Origin: Kutzneria sp. CA-103260
Lineage (GTDB): Bacteria > Actinomycetota > Actinomycetes > Mycobacteriales > Pseudonocardiaceae
DNA: 64,000 nt
Direction: 5' to 3'
NCBI RefSeq assembly: GCF_018263855.1
Contig: NZ_CP073318.1
Span: 7,750,001 to 7,814,000 of the forward strand
The position numbers and the translations under genes are program-made. Below are positions 51,105 to 59,135 of the stretch, one piece after another (the stretch's first letter is position 1; each line of letters starts with the position of its first letter). Under the pieces are notes generated by a model. The model did no database searches. It was not told the DNA's origin and saw nothing but the letters and a program-made list of their open reading frames with translations.

Positions 51105-52022
51105 GTGACAACCAGCGCTTACGGCACCGGCCTCGCCACCATCGCCGCCGACGGAACCGTCCTGGACACCTGGTACCCGTCGCCGACCCTCGGCTCCCCC
51201 GCCGCAGAGAAGCCCGACTTCGCCGACCTGCTCGGCGAGGACAAGGCCCGCGGCGTCACGGTCGTCCAGGTCGAGACGGTGATCGAGGACCTGTTCGCCG
51301 CGCCGGTCGACACCCACGACGTGTACCTGCGGCTGCACCTGCTCTCGCACCGGCTGGTCCTGCCGCACGGCCTCTGCCTGGACGGCATCTTCGGCAAGCT
51401 GGCCAACGTGGTGTGGACCAACTTCGGTCCGTGCGCGGTGGCCGACTTCGAGACCACCCGCCTGCGGCTGCGGGCCCGCGGCCCGGTCACCGTGTACGGC
51501 GTGGACAAGTTCCCGCGCATGGTCGACTACGTGCTGCCGGCCGGCGTCCGCATCGCCGACGCCGACCGGGTCCGGCTCGGGGCCCACCTGGCCGCCGGCA
51601 CCACCGTCATGCACGAGGGCTTCGTCAACTTCAACGCCGGCACCCTGGGCACCTCCATGGTCGAGGGCCGCATCTCGGCCGGTGTGGTCGTCGGCGACGG
51701 CTCCGACGTCGGCGGCGGCTCGTCGATCATGGGCACGCTGTCCGGCGGCGGCAAGGAGGTCATCAGCCTCGGCGAGCGCTGCCTGATCGGGGCCAACGCC
51801 GGCATCGGCATCGCCCTCGGCGACGACTGCGTGGTGGAAGCCGGTCTGTACGTCACCGCCGGCACCAAGGTCACCCTGCCCGACGGCGCCGTGGTCAAGG
51901 CCCTGGAGCTGTCCGGCCAGTCGGGCATGCTGTTCATCCGCAACTCGGCCACCGGCGTCGTCGAGGTCCGCCAGCGCAAGGGCCAGGGCATCGAACTCAA
52001 CGCCGCCCTGCACGCCAACTGA
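51105..52022 (+). CDS. dapD: tetrahydrodipicolinate N-succinyltransferase
   Basis: The 305-residue enzyme transfers succinyl from succinyl-CoA to tetrahydrodipicolinate in lysine and diaminopimelate synthesis. The actinobacterial form begins TTSAYGTGLATIAADGTVLD and its left-handed beta-helix region includes RLGAHLAAGTTVMHEGFVNF, FNAGTLGTSMVEGRIS and GGGSSIMGTLSGGGKEVISL, with GERCLIGANAGIGIALGDD. GTG 51105 lacks a ribosome site. Its product is used by DapC and then DapE, both encoded within 4 kb. Confidence 0.93.
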   Translation: MTTSAYGTGLATIAADGTVLDTWYPSPTLGSPAAEKPDFADLLGEDKARGVTVVQVETVIEDLFAAPVDTHDVYLRLHLLSHRLVLPHGLCLDGIFGKLANVVWTNFGPCAVADFETTRLRLRARGPVTVYGVDKFPRMVDYVLPAGVRIADADRVRLGAHLAAGTTVMHEGFVNFNAGTLGTSMVEGRISAGVVVGDGSDVGGGSSIMGTLSGGGKEVISLGERCLIGANAGIGIALGDDCVVEAGLYVTAGTKVTLPDGAVVKALELSGQSGMLFIRNSATGVVEVRQRKGQGIELNAALHAN

Positions 52023-52046
52023 TCGCTGTCAACTGCCGGTCGTTTG

Positions 52047-52089
52047 GAAAGGACCATTCCTCACGTTGAGTGCGAGGAATGGTCCTTTC
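52047..52089. repeat. 43-bp hairpin of the GTTGAAC-like family (copy 4, diverged centre)
   Basis: GAAAGGACCATTCCTC (52047-52062) and its exact complement (52074-52089) share arm sequence with copy 3; the loop is ACGTTGAGTGC. It separates convergent dapD and the oxygenase gene. Confidence 0.75.
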
Positions 52090-52111
52090 ACAACGTAAAG
52101 GGGTCCCTCGA

Positions 52112-53077
52112 TCAGGGGACTGTGATTGCCGCCAGCTTTTCCTTGAGGTAGGCGCCCCAGTTGGTGGGCGGGTAGCTGCGCTTGCCGATGGGCGGGGCCA
52201 TGGACTCGACCACGGCGTCGTGGTTGGCCTCGTAGAAGAACACCAGCGACACCAGGTCCTCGGCCGGCGCCTCGGGCGACGGGGGCAGCACGCGGTGCCG
52301 GGTGGAGCGCCAGCGGTCGCCGGTCCAGCGGGCCATCAGGTCGCCGATGTTGACGGTGAAGGCGGCCGGGTCGTACGGCGCGTCCACCCACTCCCCGTCC
52401 AGGGTGTAGACCTGCAGCCCGCCCAGCCCCGGCTCCCGGTCCAGCACGGTGACGGTGCCGAAGTCGGTGTGCGGGCCGATCCGGAACTGTCCGTCGGCGG
52501 CCGGCCCGACCCGGGTCAGCGGCGGATACCAGTTGATGTTGAAGCCGTAGGTGGGCTCGCTCAGGAACGGCTCGAAGTGGTCGACGTCCAGGCCCAGCGC
52601 CACCGCGCACAGGGCCATCAGCTCGTCGGACAGGGCGTGCATCTCGTCCAGGTACTCGCCGACGACGTCGCGCATCCGCGGCAGCTCGGCGTCCGGCCAC
52701 ACGTTGGGCGCGAACCACTCGGCGTCGACAGCGGGATCGCCGGTCGGGGCGTCGTTGGCCGCGGTGAAGGACTCCTTCAGATCCGGCGGCGTCGGCGTGC
52801 CCTCGGCGTAGCCGTTGGCCTCGGCTCCGGGCGGCAGCCAGCCGCGGCCGCCGACGGCGGTGGCGTAGCGCTGTTTGACGTCCTCGGGCAGCGCGAAGAA
52901 CTCCCGCGCCACCGACCGGGTGTTGTCGCGCAGCTCGGTGCTCACCTCGTGCCCGGTGACGAGCAGGAAGCCGGCGGTCTGCAACGCCTCGTCGACGCGG
53001 GCGGCCACCTCAGCGCGGTCCCGGTCATCGCCGTGGAACCACGGCTGGAGGTCGATGCTGGGCACTGCTTGGCTCAC
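52112..53077 (-). CDS. iron/2-oxoglutarate-dependent dioxygenase, isopenicillin-N-synthase-like fold
   Basis: The 321-residue protein has the double-stranded beta-helix of the IPNS/plant 2-oxoglutarate dioxygenase class. The iron ligands are His203 and Asp205 in GPHTDFGTV and His261 in STRHRVLPPS; YGFNINWYPPLT precedes them. GTG 53077 overlaps the stop of the deaminase gene by 4 bases, and this coupling suggests a joint pathway. The N-terminal VPSIDLQPWFHGDD is typical of the class. The substrate is unknown; thymine-7-hydroxylase belongs to the same superfamily, so a pyrimidine base is conceivable. Confidence 0.85.
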   Translation of the reverse strand: MSQAVPSIDLQPWFHGDDRDRAEVAARVDEALQTAGFLLVTGHEVSTELRDNTRSVAREFFALPEDVKQRYATAVGGRGWLPPGAEANGYAEGTPTPPDLKESFTAANDAPTGDPAVDAEWFAPNVWPDAELPRMRDVVGEYLDEMHALSDELMALCAVALGLDVDHFEPFLSEPTYGFNINWYPPLTRVGPAADGQFRIGPHTDFGTVTVLDREPGLGGLQVYTLDGEWVDAPYDPAAFTVNIGDLMARWTGDRWRSTRHRVLPPSPEAPAEDLVSLVFFYEANHDAVVESMAPPIGKRSYPPTNWGAYLKEKLAAITVP

Positions 53078-53517
53078 GGCGTCTCCCCAATGTCCTCGAA
53101 CCAGAGGTGCGGCTCGGCCGCGATGAACTCGGTCATCATGGTGACGCATTCGGCGTCGTCCACCACCGTCACGGCCACGCCGTGCTCGGCCAGCCAGTCG
53201 TGGCCGCCGTGGAACGTCCGCGCCTCGCCGATCACCACGCGGCCGATGTTGAACTGGCGCACCAGGCCGCTGCAGTACCAGCATGGCGACAGGGTGGTCA
53301 CCATGATCGTGTCACGGTAGGTGGCGCGCCGGCCGGCGTTGCGGAAGGCGGCCGTCTCGGCGTGCATCGACGGATCGCCGTCCTGCACCCGGCGGTTGTG
53401 GCCGCTGCCCAGCAGCGTGCCGTCGACGTGGAACAGCGCGGCCCCGATCGGGATGCCGCCCTCGGCGCGGCCCGCGCGCGCCTCCCGTATCGCCGCTTCG
53501 AGCAGCTCAGCGTCCAT
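53074..53517 (-). CDS. cytosine-deaminase-like zinc hydrolase (yeast Fcy1 type)
   Basis: The 147-residue protein belongs to the cytidine/deoxycytidylate deaminase superfamily: MHAETAAFRNAG with the zinc His52 and proton-shuttle Glu54, and LSPCWYCSG with Cys79 and Cys82. The C-terminus FIAAEPHLWFEDIGE matches the yeast cytosine deaminase ending FIDERPQDWFEDIGE as I recall it, so a free-base deaminase is more likely than a tRNA adenosine deaminase. ATG 53517 is used; the frame continues to 53589. It is translationally coupled to the dioxygenase. Confidence 0.83.
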   Translation of the reverse strand: MDAELLEAAIREARAGRAEGGIPIGAALFHVDGTLLGSGHNRRVQDGDPSMHAETAAFRNAGRRATYRDTIMVTTLSPCWYCSGLVRQFNIGRVVIGEARTFHGGHDWLAEHGVAVTVVDDAECVTMMTEFIAAEPHLWFEDIGETP

Positions 53518-53596
53518 GGGTCCACTCTGGCCGGTGGCCGATCTCGGCGTCCCTTCGGGGGAGCCATTCATTCGTTCTTCACCTACCATTCACCCG

Positions 53597-54538
53597 ATGA
53601 GCCCCCCGACCATCGCCGCAGCTCGCCGGCCGGTGACGCCGGAGCGGCTGGGCCTGGCGCCGCGCCCGGTCACCGCGACCGCGAAGGACCCGGTGGCCCG
53701 CCACGTCCGCGCCGCCCTGCACGCCCAGGCGCTGGCCATGCTGCACTACGAGCCCGGCACCCGCACCGGTGAGGATCCCGAGGACCTGCACCAGATGCGG
53801 GTCGCGGTGCGGCGGCTGCGAGCCGTTCTCAAATCCGCGCCCGGAAGTGTGCCCGACTGTGAGCGGCTGCGGGCCGAGCTGGGCTGGCTCGGCGGCGCGC
53901 TCGGTCCGGTGCGGGATCTCGACGTGCTCATCGACCGTCTGCGGGCCGAGTCCGAGGACTTCCCCGACGACGAGCGGGCCGTCGCCGCCACCCTGCTCGA
54001 CGGCCTCGTCGCCGAACGCCTCAGCGCCCGCGAGCGCCTCACGTCGGCGCTGAACAGCCCCCGCTACCGGACCTTGCTGGGGCACCTCGCCCAGGCCGCC
54101 AACTCCGAAGTGGACCCCGACGCCCCGCAGCCCGAGCTGCTGGACCTGGTCCGCGCCCCCTATCGGAAGCTGCGCCGGTCCGTCCAGGCGCTGCCGGCCG
54201 ATCCCCCCGACGAGCAGCTGCACCGCCTGCGCATCCTCGGCAAGCGTTTGCGGTACGCCGCCGAGCTGGTCCGGCCGATCGCCGGCAAGCAGCTGCGGGA
54301 CCTGGTCCGGGCGACCAAGGAGCTCCAGGAGGTGCTGGGCGAGCACCAGGACGCCTGCGTCGCCGAGCAGGAGGTGCGCCGCCTGGTCGCCGCCCAGGGC
54401 GACGTCGTCGACTGGGACCTGGTCTTCGTCGCCGGCCGCCTGGTGGAGCGGGAACACGTCCGCCGCGTCACCACCCGCGACCAGTGGCACGAAGCGTGGC
54501 TGGCCGTGTCCCGCGACGCCGAGGCCGCCCTGCGCTAG
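53597..54538 (+). CDS. CHAD-domain protein
   Basis: The 313-residue protein is a CHAD domain, an all-helical bundle with conserved histidines and basic residues that binds polyphosphate. Visible repeats are EDLHQMRVAVRRLRAVLKSA and LHRLRILGKRLRYAAELVRP, the two halves of the bundle. There is no CYTH (triphosphatase) domain, unlike many relatives. ATG 53597 follows a TACCAT-like -10 by a few bases and may be leaderless. It is divergent from the deaminase gene. It may be associated with polyphosphate granules; this is inferred from the family. Confidence 0.87.
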   Translation: MSPPTIAAARRPVTPERLGLAPRPVTATAKDPVARHVRAALHAQALAMLHYEPGTRTGEDPEDLHQMRVAVRRLRAVLKSAPGSVPDCERLRAELGWLGGALGPVRDLDVLIDRLRAESEDFPDDERAVAATLLDGLVAERLSARERLTSALNSPRYRTLLGHLAQAANSEVDPDAPQPELLDLVRAPYRKLRRSVQALPADPPDEQLHRLRILGKRLRYAAELVRPIAGKQLRDLVRATKELQEVLGEHQDACVAEQEVRRLVAAQGDVVDWDLVFVAGRLVEREHVRRVTTRDQWHEAWLAVSRDAEAALR

Positions 54539-54548
54539 AACCCTGCGC

Positions 54549-55652
54549 TCAGCCGGCCAGGCGAGCGGCGGCGGCGGCGATGCGTTCGTCGGTGGCCGTC
54601 AGGGCGATGCGGACGTGCCGGTTGCCGGACGGGCCGTAGAAGGTGCCGGGGGCGACCAGGATGCCCAGCGACGCCAGCCAGCCCGCGGTGTCCCAGGCGT
54701 CCTCGTCCCGGGTGGCCCACAGGTACAGGCCGGCCTCGGAGTGGTCGATGCGGAAGCCAGCGCCGAGCAGCGCCTCCCGCAGGACCTTGCGCCGGGCCTC
54801 GTAGCGGGCCCGCTGGTCGACGACGTGCTGGTCGTCGCGCAGGGCGGCGGTCATCGCCGACTGCACGGGCCGCGGCACGATCATGCCGGCGTGCTTGCGG
54901 ATCTCCAGCAGCCGCTTGACCAGCGCCGGGTCGCCGGTGACAAATCCGGCCCGGTAGCCGGCCAGACTGGACGACTTGGACAGCGAGTGCACGGCCAGCA
55001 GGCCCTCGGCGCTGCCGCCGCTGACCCGCGGGTCCAGGATCGACACCGCGTCAGAATCCCAGGTCAGGGAGAGGTAGCACTCGTCGGAGGCCACCACCAC
55101 GCCCCGTTCCCGGGCCCAGTCCACGACCTTGCGCAGGTGCTCGATGGGCAGCACCCGCCCGGTCGGGTTGGACGGGGAGTTGAGCCACAACAGGGCCGGC
55201 GTGCGCGGACCGAGAGCGGTCAGGCCCTCCACCCGCGCCACCTCGGCGCCGGCGAGCAGGGCCCCGACCTCGTAGGTCGGGTACGCCAGCTCGGGAATCG
55301 CCACCAGGTCCCCAGCGCGCACGCCGAGCAGCGTGGGCAGCCAGGCCACCATCTCCTTGGACCCGATCGTCGGCAGCACGGCCGCCGGGTCGAGCCCGGT
55401 GACCCCGAACCGCCGGGCCATCACCTCGACGGCGGCCTGGCGCAGCTCGGGGGTGCCATGGGTGGTCGGGTAGCCGGGCTGGTCGGAGACGGCCGCGAGG
55501 GCGTCACGGATCAGCTCGGGCACCGGGTCGACCGGGGTGCCGACGGACAGGTCGACCACACCGTCGGGGTGCGACCGCGCCGTGGCGGTGTGGTCGGCCA
55601 GCGAGTCCCAGGGAAAGTCCGGCAGCGCCGGCCCCATTGTGGATCCGGTCAC
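54549..55652 (-). CDS. dapC: succinyldiaminopimelate transaminase DapC
   Basis: The 367-residue class I/II aminotransferase has PLP-lysine in HSLSKSSSLAGYRAGFV, WLNSPSNPTGRVLP, and the Asp/Tyr pair around DECYLSLTWD. The N-terminus ALPDFPWDSLADHTATARSH fits actinobacterial DapC, the step between DapD and DapE. GTG 55652 overlaps the ferredoxin stop (GTGA); ATG 55637 is a fallback. The three dap genes in the window together cover the succinylase branch except the earlier enzymes. Confidence 0.88.
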   Translation of the reverse strand: MTGSTMGPALPDFPWDSLADHTATARSHPDGVVDLSVGTPVDPVPELIRDALAAVSDQPGYPTTHGTPELRQAAVEVMARRFGVTGLDPAAVLPTIGSKEMVAWLPTLLGVRAGDLVAIPELAYPTYEVGALLAGAEVARVEGLTALGPRTPALLWLNSPSNPTGRVLPIEHLRKVVDWARERGVVVASDECYLSLTWDSDAVSILDPRVSGGSAEGLLAVHSLSKSSSLAGYRAGFVTGDPALVKRLLEIRKHAGMIVPRPVQSAMTAALRDDQHVVDQRARYEARRKVLREALLGAGFRIDHSEAGLYLWATRDEDAWDTAGWLASLGILVAPGTFYGPSGNRHVRIALTATDERIAAAAARLAG

Positions 55653-55975
55653 TCGTGCGAGGCCTGCACGGGCAGCGCCTTCACGAACGCCGGGTCGTTG
55701 CTGGTCTTGCCGATCTTCGCCGCGCCGCCGGGCGAGCCCAGCTCGTCGAAGAAGTCCACGTTGGCCTTGGTGTAGTCCTTCCACTGGTCGGGGACGTCGT
55801 CCTCGTAGTAGATGGCCTCCACCGGGCACACCGGCTCGCAGGCACCGCAGTCGACGCACTCGTCGGGGTGGATGTAGAGCATCCGGTCGCCCTCGTAGAT
55901 GCAGTCGACGGGGCACTCCTCGATGCACGCCTTGTCGAGCAAATCGACGCAGGGCTCGGCGATCACATAGGTCAC
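55649..55975 (-). CDS. fdxA: 7Fe-8S ferredoxin (FdxA type)
   Basis: The 108-residue ferredoxin has cysteines at 9, 17, 21 and 25 and a second group at 40, 43, 46 and 50 in DECVDCGACEPVCPV. The first group lacks the CxxCxxC spacing, as in proteins with one 3Fe-4S and one 4Fe-4S cluster. The C-terminal helical extension (DYTKANVDFFDELGSPGGAA) is usual for actinobacterial FdxA/FdxC. It is coupled to dapC by a 4-base overlap, the order fdx-dapC also seen in mycobacteria. Confidence 0.92.
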   Translation of the reverse strand: MTYVIAEPCVDLLDKACIEECPVDCIYEGDRMLYIHPDECVDCGACEPVCPVEAIYYEDDVPDQWKDYTKANVDFFDELGSPGGAAKIGKTSNDPAFVKALPVQASHE

Positions 55976-56159
55976 TGCGTTCTCCTGCTTCCGTCCTCGT
56001 TCATCCGCCGCGAGACACCGTCAGGGGTCCGCGCGCACCGGCTCAGTATCCCCCGGCTGGCCGGTGACGTTCGCACCTGGGCACCCCAACGGCAACGGTA
56101 CGTCCCGAAAGCCGGGAAAAATGGTGGATCGGCCATGTGGCCCCGGGCACAGTCACCCC

Positions 56160-56861
56160 ATGGACACCATTGCCGAACTGGAGTTGCTGTGCGCCGACGC
56201 GTGGCCGGCGCTGGTCGACGAGCGCCTCGGGCAGTGGCGTCTGCGCGCCGCCGGCGGCTTCACCGGGCGGGCCAACACCGCCCTGACCATTGGCGATCCC
56301 GGAATGCCCGTGTCGGACGCCCTCGCCGCCACGGCCGCCTTCGCGGCGCGGCGCGGCATCGAGCCCAAGGCTCACGTCATCCAAGGGTCCGAGACCGAAC
56401 GGCGTATCGAGGCCGCGGGGTGGCAGCCGGCCACGGACCATCCGGCGGGCTCGGTGTCTCAGGTGATGACCGGTCCGCTGCCGGTCGGGGGGCCGGTGGG
56501 CGAGATCCTGGACAAGCCGTCGCGGCAGTGGTGGGAGTTCAGCGTCGGGGAGCCCACGGCGGCGCAGAAGCACGTTCTGGGCACGGGACCGCGGCTCGGT
56601 TTCGGGTACGTCGAGGACACCGCGGTCGTCCGGGGCTGCGTTGTCGACACGACCCTGCACATCGCACGGCTGTCCGTCGCCCCGGCCGCACGGCGTCAGG
56701 GCGTGGCGAGGCGGCTGCTGGCCGCCCTGGGCACGTGGGCCCGTGAGTGCGGCGCGGACCGGTCGGTGTTGCAGGTGGAGATCAACAACACCGCCGCGAT
56801 CCGGCTGTACGAGGGCCTCGGCTTCACCGAGCACCACCGCTACGGCTACTGGAAGCCCTAG
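56160..56861 (+). CDS. GNAT family N-acetyltransferase (two-domain)
   Basis: The 233-residue protein has a degenerate N-terminal half (AELELLCADAWPALVDERLG, then WRLRAAGGFTGRANTALTIGD) and a C-terminal canonical GNAT domain with LHIARLSVAPAARRQGVARR, the acetyl-CoA pyrophosphate loop, and NNTAAIRLYEGLGF. Such two-domain relatives, like Rv0428c, have undefined substrates. ATG 56160 has no obvious ribosome site. Its stop overlaps the stop of the tiny convergent gene at 56858 by 3-4 bases. Confidence 0.85.
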   Translation: MDTIAELELLCADAWPALVDERLGQWRLRAAGGFTGRANTALTIGDPGMPVSDALAATAAFAARRGIEPKAHVIQGSETERRIEAAGWQPATDHPAGSVSQVMTGPLPVGGPVGEILDKPSRQWWEFSVGEPTAAQKHVLGTGPRLGFGYVEDTAVVRGCVVDTTLHIARLSVAPAARRQGVARRLLAALGTWARECGADRSVLQVEINNTAAIRLYEGLGFTEHHRYGYWKP

Positions 56862-57019
56862 CGCGGCTTCTTCTTGTCCGTGTGGCGAAGGTCACCGACG
56901 ATCCGGAACTGAGGGCCCTTGGTGCTCGGCTTGGTCTCGCCGTCCTTGCCGTCGACCAGGGCCTTGATGGCGTCGACCGGGTCGTTGGAGTGCCGGTCGT
57001 CCTTGCGCTGCACGCTCAC
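56858..57019 (-). CDS. 53-residue conserved charged protein at the end of the mshB operon
   Basis: GTG 57019 opens MSVQRKDDRHSNDPVDAIKA, continuing LVDGKDGETKPSTKGPQFRI and ending VGDLRHTDKKKPR with TAG at 56858. It is too short for many gene finders. A good ribosome site, GAGGTG, lies seven bases upstream, supplied by the last repeat of the 26-residue-repeat gene, whose TGA overlaps this GTG. The composition is hydrophilic and no domain is recognised. It has the feel of the small hypotheticals that follow mshB in related genomes. Confidence 0.7.
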   Translation of the reverse strand: MSVQRKDDRHSNDPVDAIKALVDGKDGETKPSTKGPQFRIVGDLRHTDKKKPR

Positions 57020-57252
57020 TGCTGCACCTCGCTAGCGCTCGGTGTCCGCGTTCGCGGACGCTCTGCGTTGAATGATTCGCTCGCAAGCTCGCTCATGCGC
57101 CGCACCTCACCAGCGCTCGCTGTCCGCGTTCGCGGACGCTCTGCGTTGAATGATTCGCTCGCAAGCTCGCTCATGCGCCGCACCTCACCAGCGCTCGCTG
57201 TCCGCGTTCGCGGACGCTCTGCGTTGAATGGCTCGCTCGCAAGCTCGCTCAC
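57016..57252 (-). CDS. small gene made of exactly three 26-codon repeats
   Basis: Reading leftward from GTG 57252 to TGA 57016 gives 78 codons, precisely three units of 26: VSELASEPFNAERPRTRT plus ASAGEVRR, then twice MSELASESFNAERPRTRT with ASAGEVRR or PSASEVQQ. The start overlaps the stop of the upstream gene and the stop overlaps the next start, GTGA in both cases. Every unit ends in GAGGTGCGGCGC followed by ATG, so each contains its own ribosome site and start codon for the next. Whether the peptide is made or the DNA is only a translational coupler is open. Confidence 0.5.
   Translation of the reverse strand: MSELASEPFNAERPRTRTASAGEVRRMSELASESFNAERPRTRTASAGEVRRMSELASESFNAERPRTRTPSASEVQQ
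57019..57252. repeat. 78-bp tandem repeat, three copies
   Basis: Units at 57019-57096, 57097-57174 and 57175-57252 are nearly identical; period 78 is a multiple of three. Each has the hairpin GTCCGCG-TT-CGCGGAC and the sequence GAATGATTCGCTCGCAAGC (GAATGGCTCG in the outermost). Confidence 0.85.
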
Positions 57253-57863
57253 GACTGCCTCCCCCGCGGATCCCAGCGGACCGCGCTCTGCTCCCGAATC
57301 CACCGCCGCGCCCGCGACCGCAGGCGCCACAGTCCCAGCCTGCCACCAATGAGGGGGCGGGCGCGTCCGTCGATGGTCGCCAAGAGGTCACCGAGCCGCT
57401 GGATGGTGACGGCCAGGGCCCGCACGGTCACCCGGCCGTGGCGGCGGGTGGCCTCGGCCAGCTCGGCCAGCAGCCAGGCGGTCTGCCCGTCCTCGTCGCC
57501 GCCGACCGAGGCGGCATTGACGTCACGGTCGTAGAGCACCGCCGCCAACACCCGCACCCGCAACTCCAGCGTGTCGGCCTCGGCGCACACCACCAGCGCC
57601 TCGGCGGCGAGGCCGAGGGCACGACGGTCGACGCCGGTCGACGCGACCAGCAGCGGCACGAGGGCGGCGACGCGGTGGCTGAGCTCGTCGGGCAGCGAGC
57701 CCAGCCGGGCGAGGTACTTGGGGTCGACGCCGTCGATGTTGGCCACGGCCCCGATGGCCCGGCCGTGCAGCCGGAACGGGTCCGGCTCGGTCAGGACGGC
57801 GAGCAGCTGCGTCGCGGCGCGGGCGAACGGGCGCAGCGCGGCGACGACCTCGGGGTCATCCAC
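57249..57863 (-). CDS. hypothetical helical protein of the mshB cluster
   Basis: The 204-residue protein starts at GTG 57863, inside the end of the preceding membrane protein gene. It is rich in Ala, Leu, Arg and Val helices (VVAALRPFARAATQLLAVLT, LPDELSHRVAALVPLLVAST, RALGLAAEALVVCAEADTLE) and has no membrane segment long enough to be certain, no motif and no recognised family. It ends in a basic tail RSRARRWIREQSAVRWDPRG. The stop overlaps the start of the repeat gene (GTGA at 57249-57252). Confidence 0.65.
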   Translation of the reverse strand: MDDPEVVAALRPFARAATQLLAVLTEPDPFRLHGRAIGAVANIDGVDPKYLARLGSLPDELSHRVAALVPLLVASTGVDRRALGLAAEALVVCAEADTLELRVRVLAAVLYDRDVNAASVGGDEDGQTAWLLAELAEATRRHGRVTVRALAVTIQRLGDLLATIDGRARPLIGGRLGLWRLRSRARRWIREQSAVRWDPRGRQS

Positions 57864-58272
57864 TGCCGACCGGCTGTTGGGCCAGCGCGCCCCGGGCGGC
57901 CCGACCGAGCGCGTTGCCGAGGACGACGGCCGACGGCAGCGCGCCCGCGGCCAGCAGCGCCAGGATCCGCCAGTCGGGATAGACGAGGAACTCACCGCCC
58001 GGACCGCCGACGGTCAGCCACAGCGTGACGCCCAACCAGGCGAAGCCCGGCAGACCGCCGATCCAGGTCACCGGCCGCAGCCGGGCGGCCGCCCGCACCA
58101 GCAGCGGCGTGGTCAGCGCGGCGACCAGGATAGTGATCGGGAACGGGAAGCCGCCCAGGTCCGGCAGCACCGTGCCGTCGAACCGGGCCGGCAGGAACAC
58201 GAGGTCGACGACCGCGAGCAGGATCGCGTCGAGCACCAGCACGACAAGGACCGCCCAGTCGCCGGGCCTCAT
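57856..58272 (-). CDS. four-helix membrane protein (Rv1171-like)
   Basis: The 138-residue protein has four predicted helices (WAVLVVLVLDAILLAVVDLV, ITILVAALTTPLLVRAA, LPGFAWLGVTLWLTVGG, ILALLAAGALPSAVVLG). It matches the small membrane protein following mshB in mycobacteria (Rv1171). ATG 58272 overlaps the mshB stop (ATGA), and its stop overlaps the next gene by 8 bases. Function is unknown; conservation beside mshB hints at mycothiol, but that is only by position. Confidence 0.82.
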   Translation of the reverse strand: MRPGDWAVLVVLVLDAILLAVVDLVFLPARFDGTVLPDLGGFPFPITILVAALTTPLLVRAAARLRPVTWIGGLPGFAWLGVTLWLTVGGPGGEFLVYPDWRILALLAAGALPSAVVLGNALGRAARGALAQQPVGSG

Positions 58273-59135
58273 CGCGAGCGTTCCACGTCGTTCAGGCCGC
58301 CGAACAGGTCGGTCTCGGCCCCCTCGGCCGGCCCCGAGGCGAGCACGAAACACTCGGTGCCGAGCACCGGCTGGGCGATGCCGTTGGACAGCGCGTAACA
58401 GGCCGCGCCCTCGTCGTTCTGCCACACGCCGACCTGGGTGGCGTGGGCGCGCAGCGCGCTCAGCCGGGCCGGCACGTGGTCCTCGACCGACACCCGGGTG
58501 GTGATGACGTCGTCGTCCACCACGGCCAGCTCGCCCGGCTCGGGCATCCGCCACGGCACGCCGTCGACGCCGCGCAGCTTGGCCACCCCCTCGGCCACGG
58601 CGTCGCGGGAGGACACCGTGTGGAACACGCGCAGCACCTCCGGCACCGCGGCCGCCGCCGCCACGGTGATCTCGTGCGCGCGGATGTGGTCGGGGTGGCC
58701 GTAGCCGCCGAAGCTGTCGTAACCCACCACGACCTGGGGCTTCACCTGGCGCAGCACCTCGGCCAGCTGCTCGGTCTGCTCGGTGACATCGCCGGCGGCG
58801 AAGGCCCGCGGGTGCTTGTTGGCCGGGGCGCCGGCCATGCCCGAGTCCCGCCAGCGCCCGATGCCGCCCAGGAAACGGTGGTCGTTGACCCGCAGCGCGG
58901 CGCACGCGGAGCGCAGCTCGCCGACCCGGTAGCCGCCGAGCTGGTCGGCCGCCTCGGCCCGCAGCTCGTTCAGGCTGGCCGGGATGATCTCGCCCTCCTC
59001 GCCGAGCGTGCAGGTGACGACGGTGACATGCACGCCGAGAGAGGCGTAGTGGGCGATGGTTCCCCCGGTGCACAGACTCTCGTCGTCGGGGTGCGCGTGC
59101 ACCAGCGCGAGCCGGGGAGGGGCGGTCAGGGTCAC
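58269..59135 (-). CDS. mshB: MshB, GlcNAc-Ins deacetylase of mycothiol synthesis
   Basis: The 288-residue zinc deacetylase opens LALVHAHPDDESLCTGGTIA, where HPDD (His15-Pro-Asp-Asp18) is the first zinc motif, and has SFGGYGHPDHIRAHEITV with the second histidine. It hydrolyses N-acetyl-glucosaminyl-inositol to glucosaminyl-inositol, the step before MshC. GTG 59135 lacks a ribosome site; an upstream -10-like element is possible. The presence of mshB supports an actinobacterial host using mycothiol. Confidence 0.92.
   Translation of the reverse strand: MTLTAPPRLALVHAHPDDESLCTGGTIAHYASLGVHVTVVTCTLGEEGEIIPASLNELRAEAADQLGGYRVGELRSACAALRVNDHRFLGGIGRWRDSGMAGAPANKHPRAFAAGDVTEQTEQLAEVLRQVKPQVVVGYDSFGGYGHPDHIRAHEITVAAAAAVPEVLRVFHTVSSRDAVAEGVAKLRGVDGVPWRMPEPGELAVVDDDVITTRVSVEDHVPARLSALRAHATQVGVWQNDEGAACYALSNGIAQPVLGTECFVLASGPAEGAETDLFGGLNDVERSR

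Noticed and set aside
52112..53077. Beta-lactam biosynthesis (isopenicillin N synthase) locus
   Set aside because: No ACV synthetase or other beta-lactam genes lie nearby and the similarity is at fold level only.
57019..57252. Possible CRISPR array
   Set aside because: The 78-bp units abut with no unique spacers, there are only three, and no cas genes are in the window.
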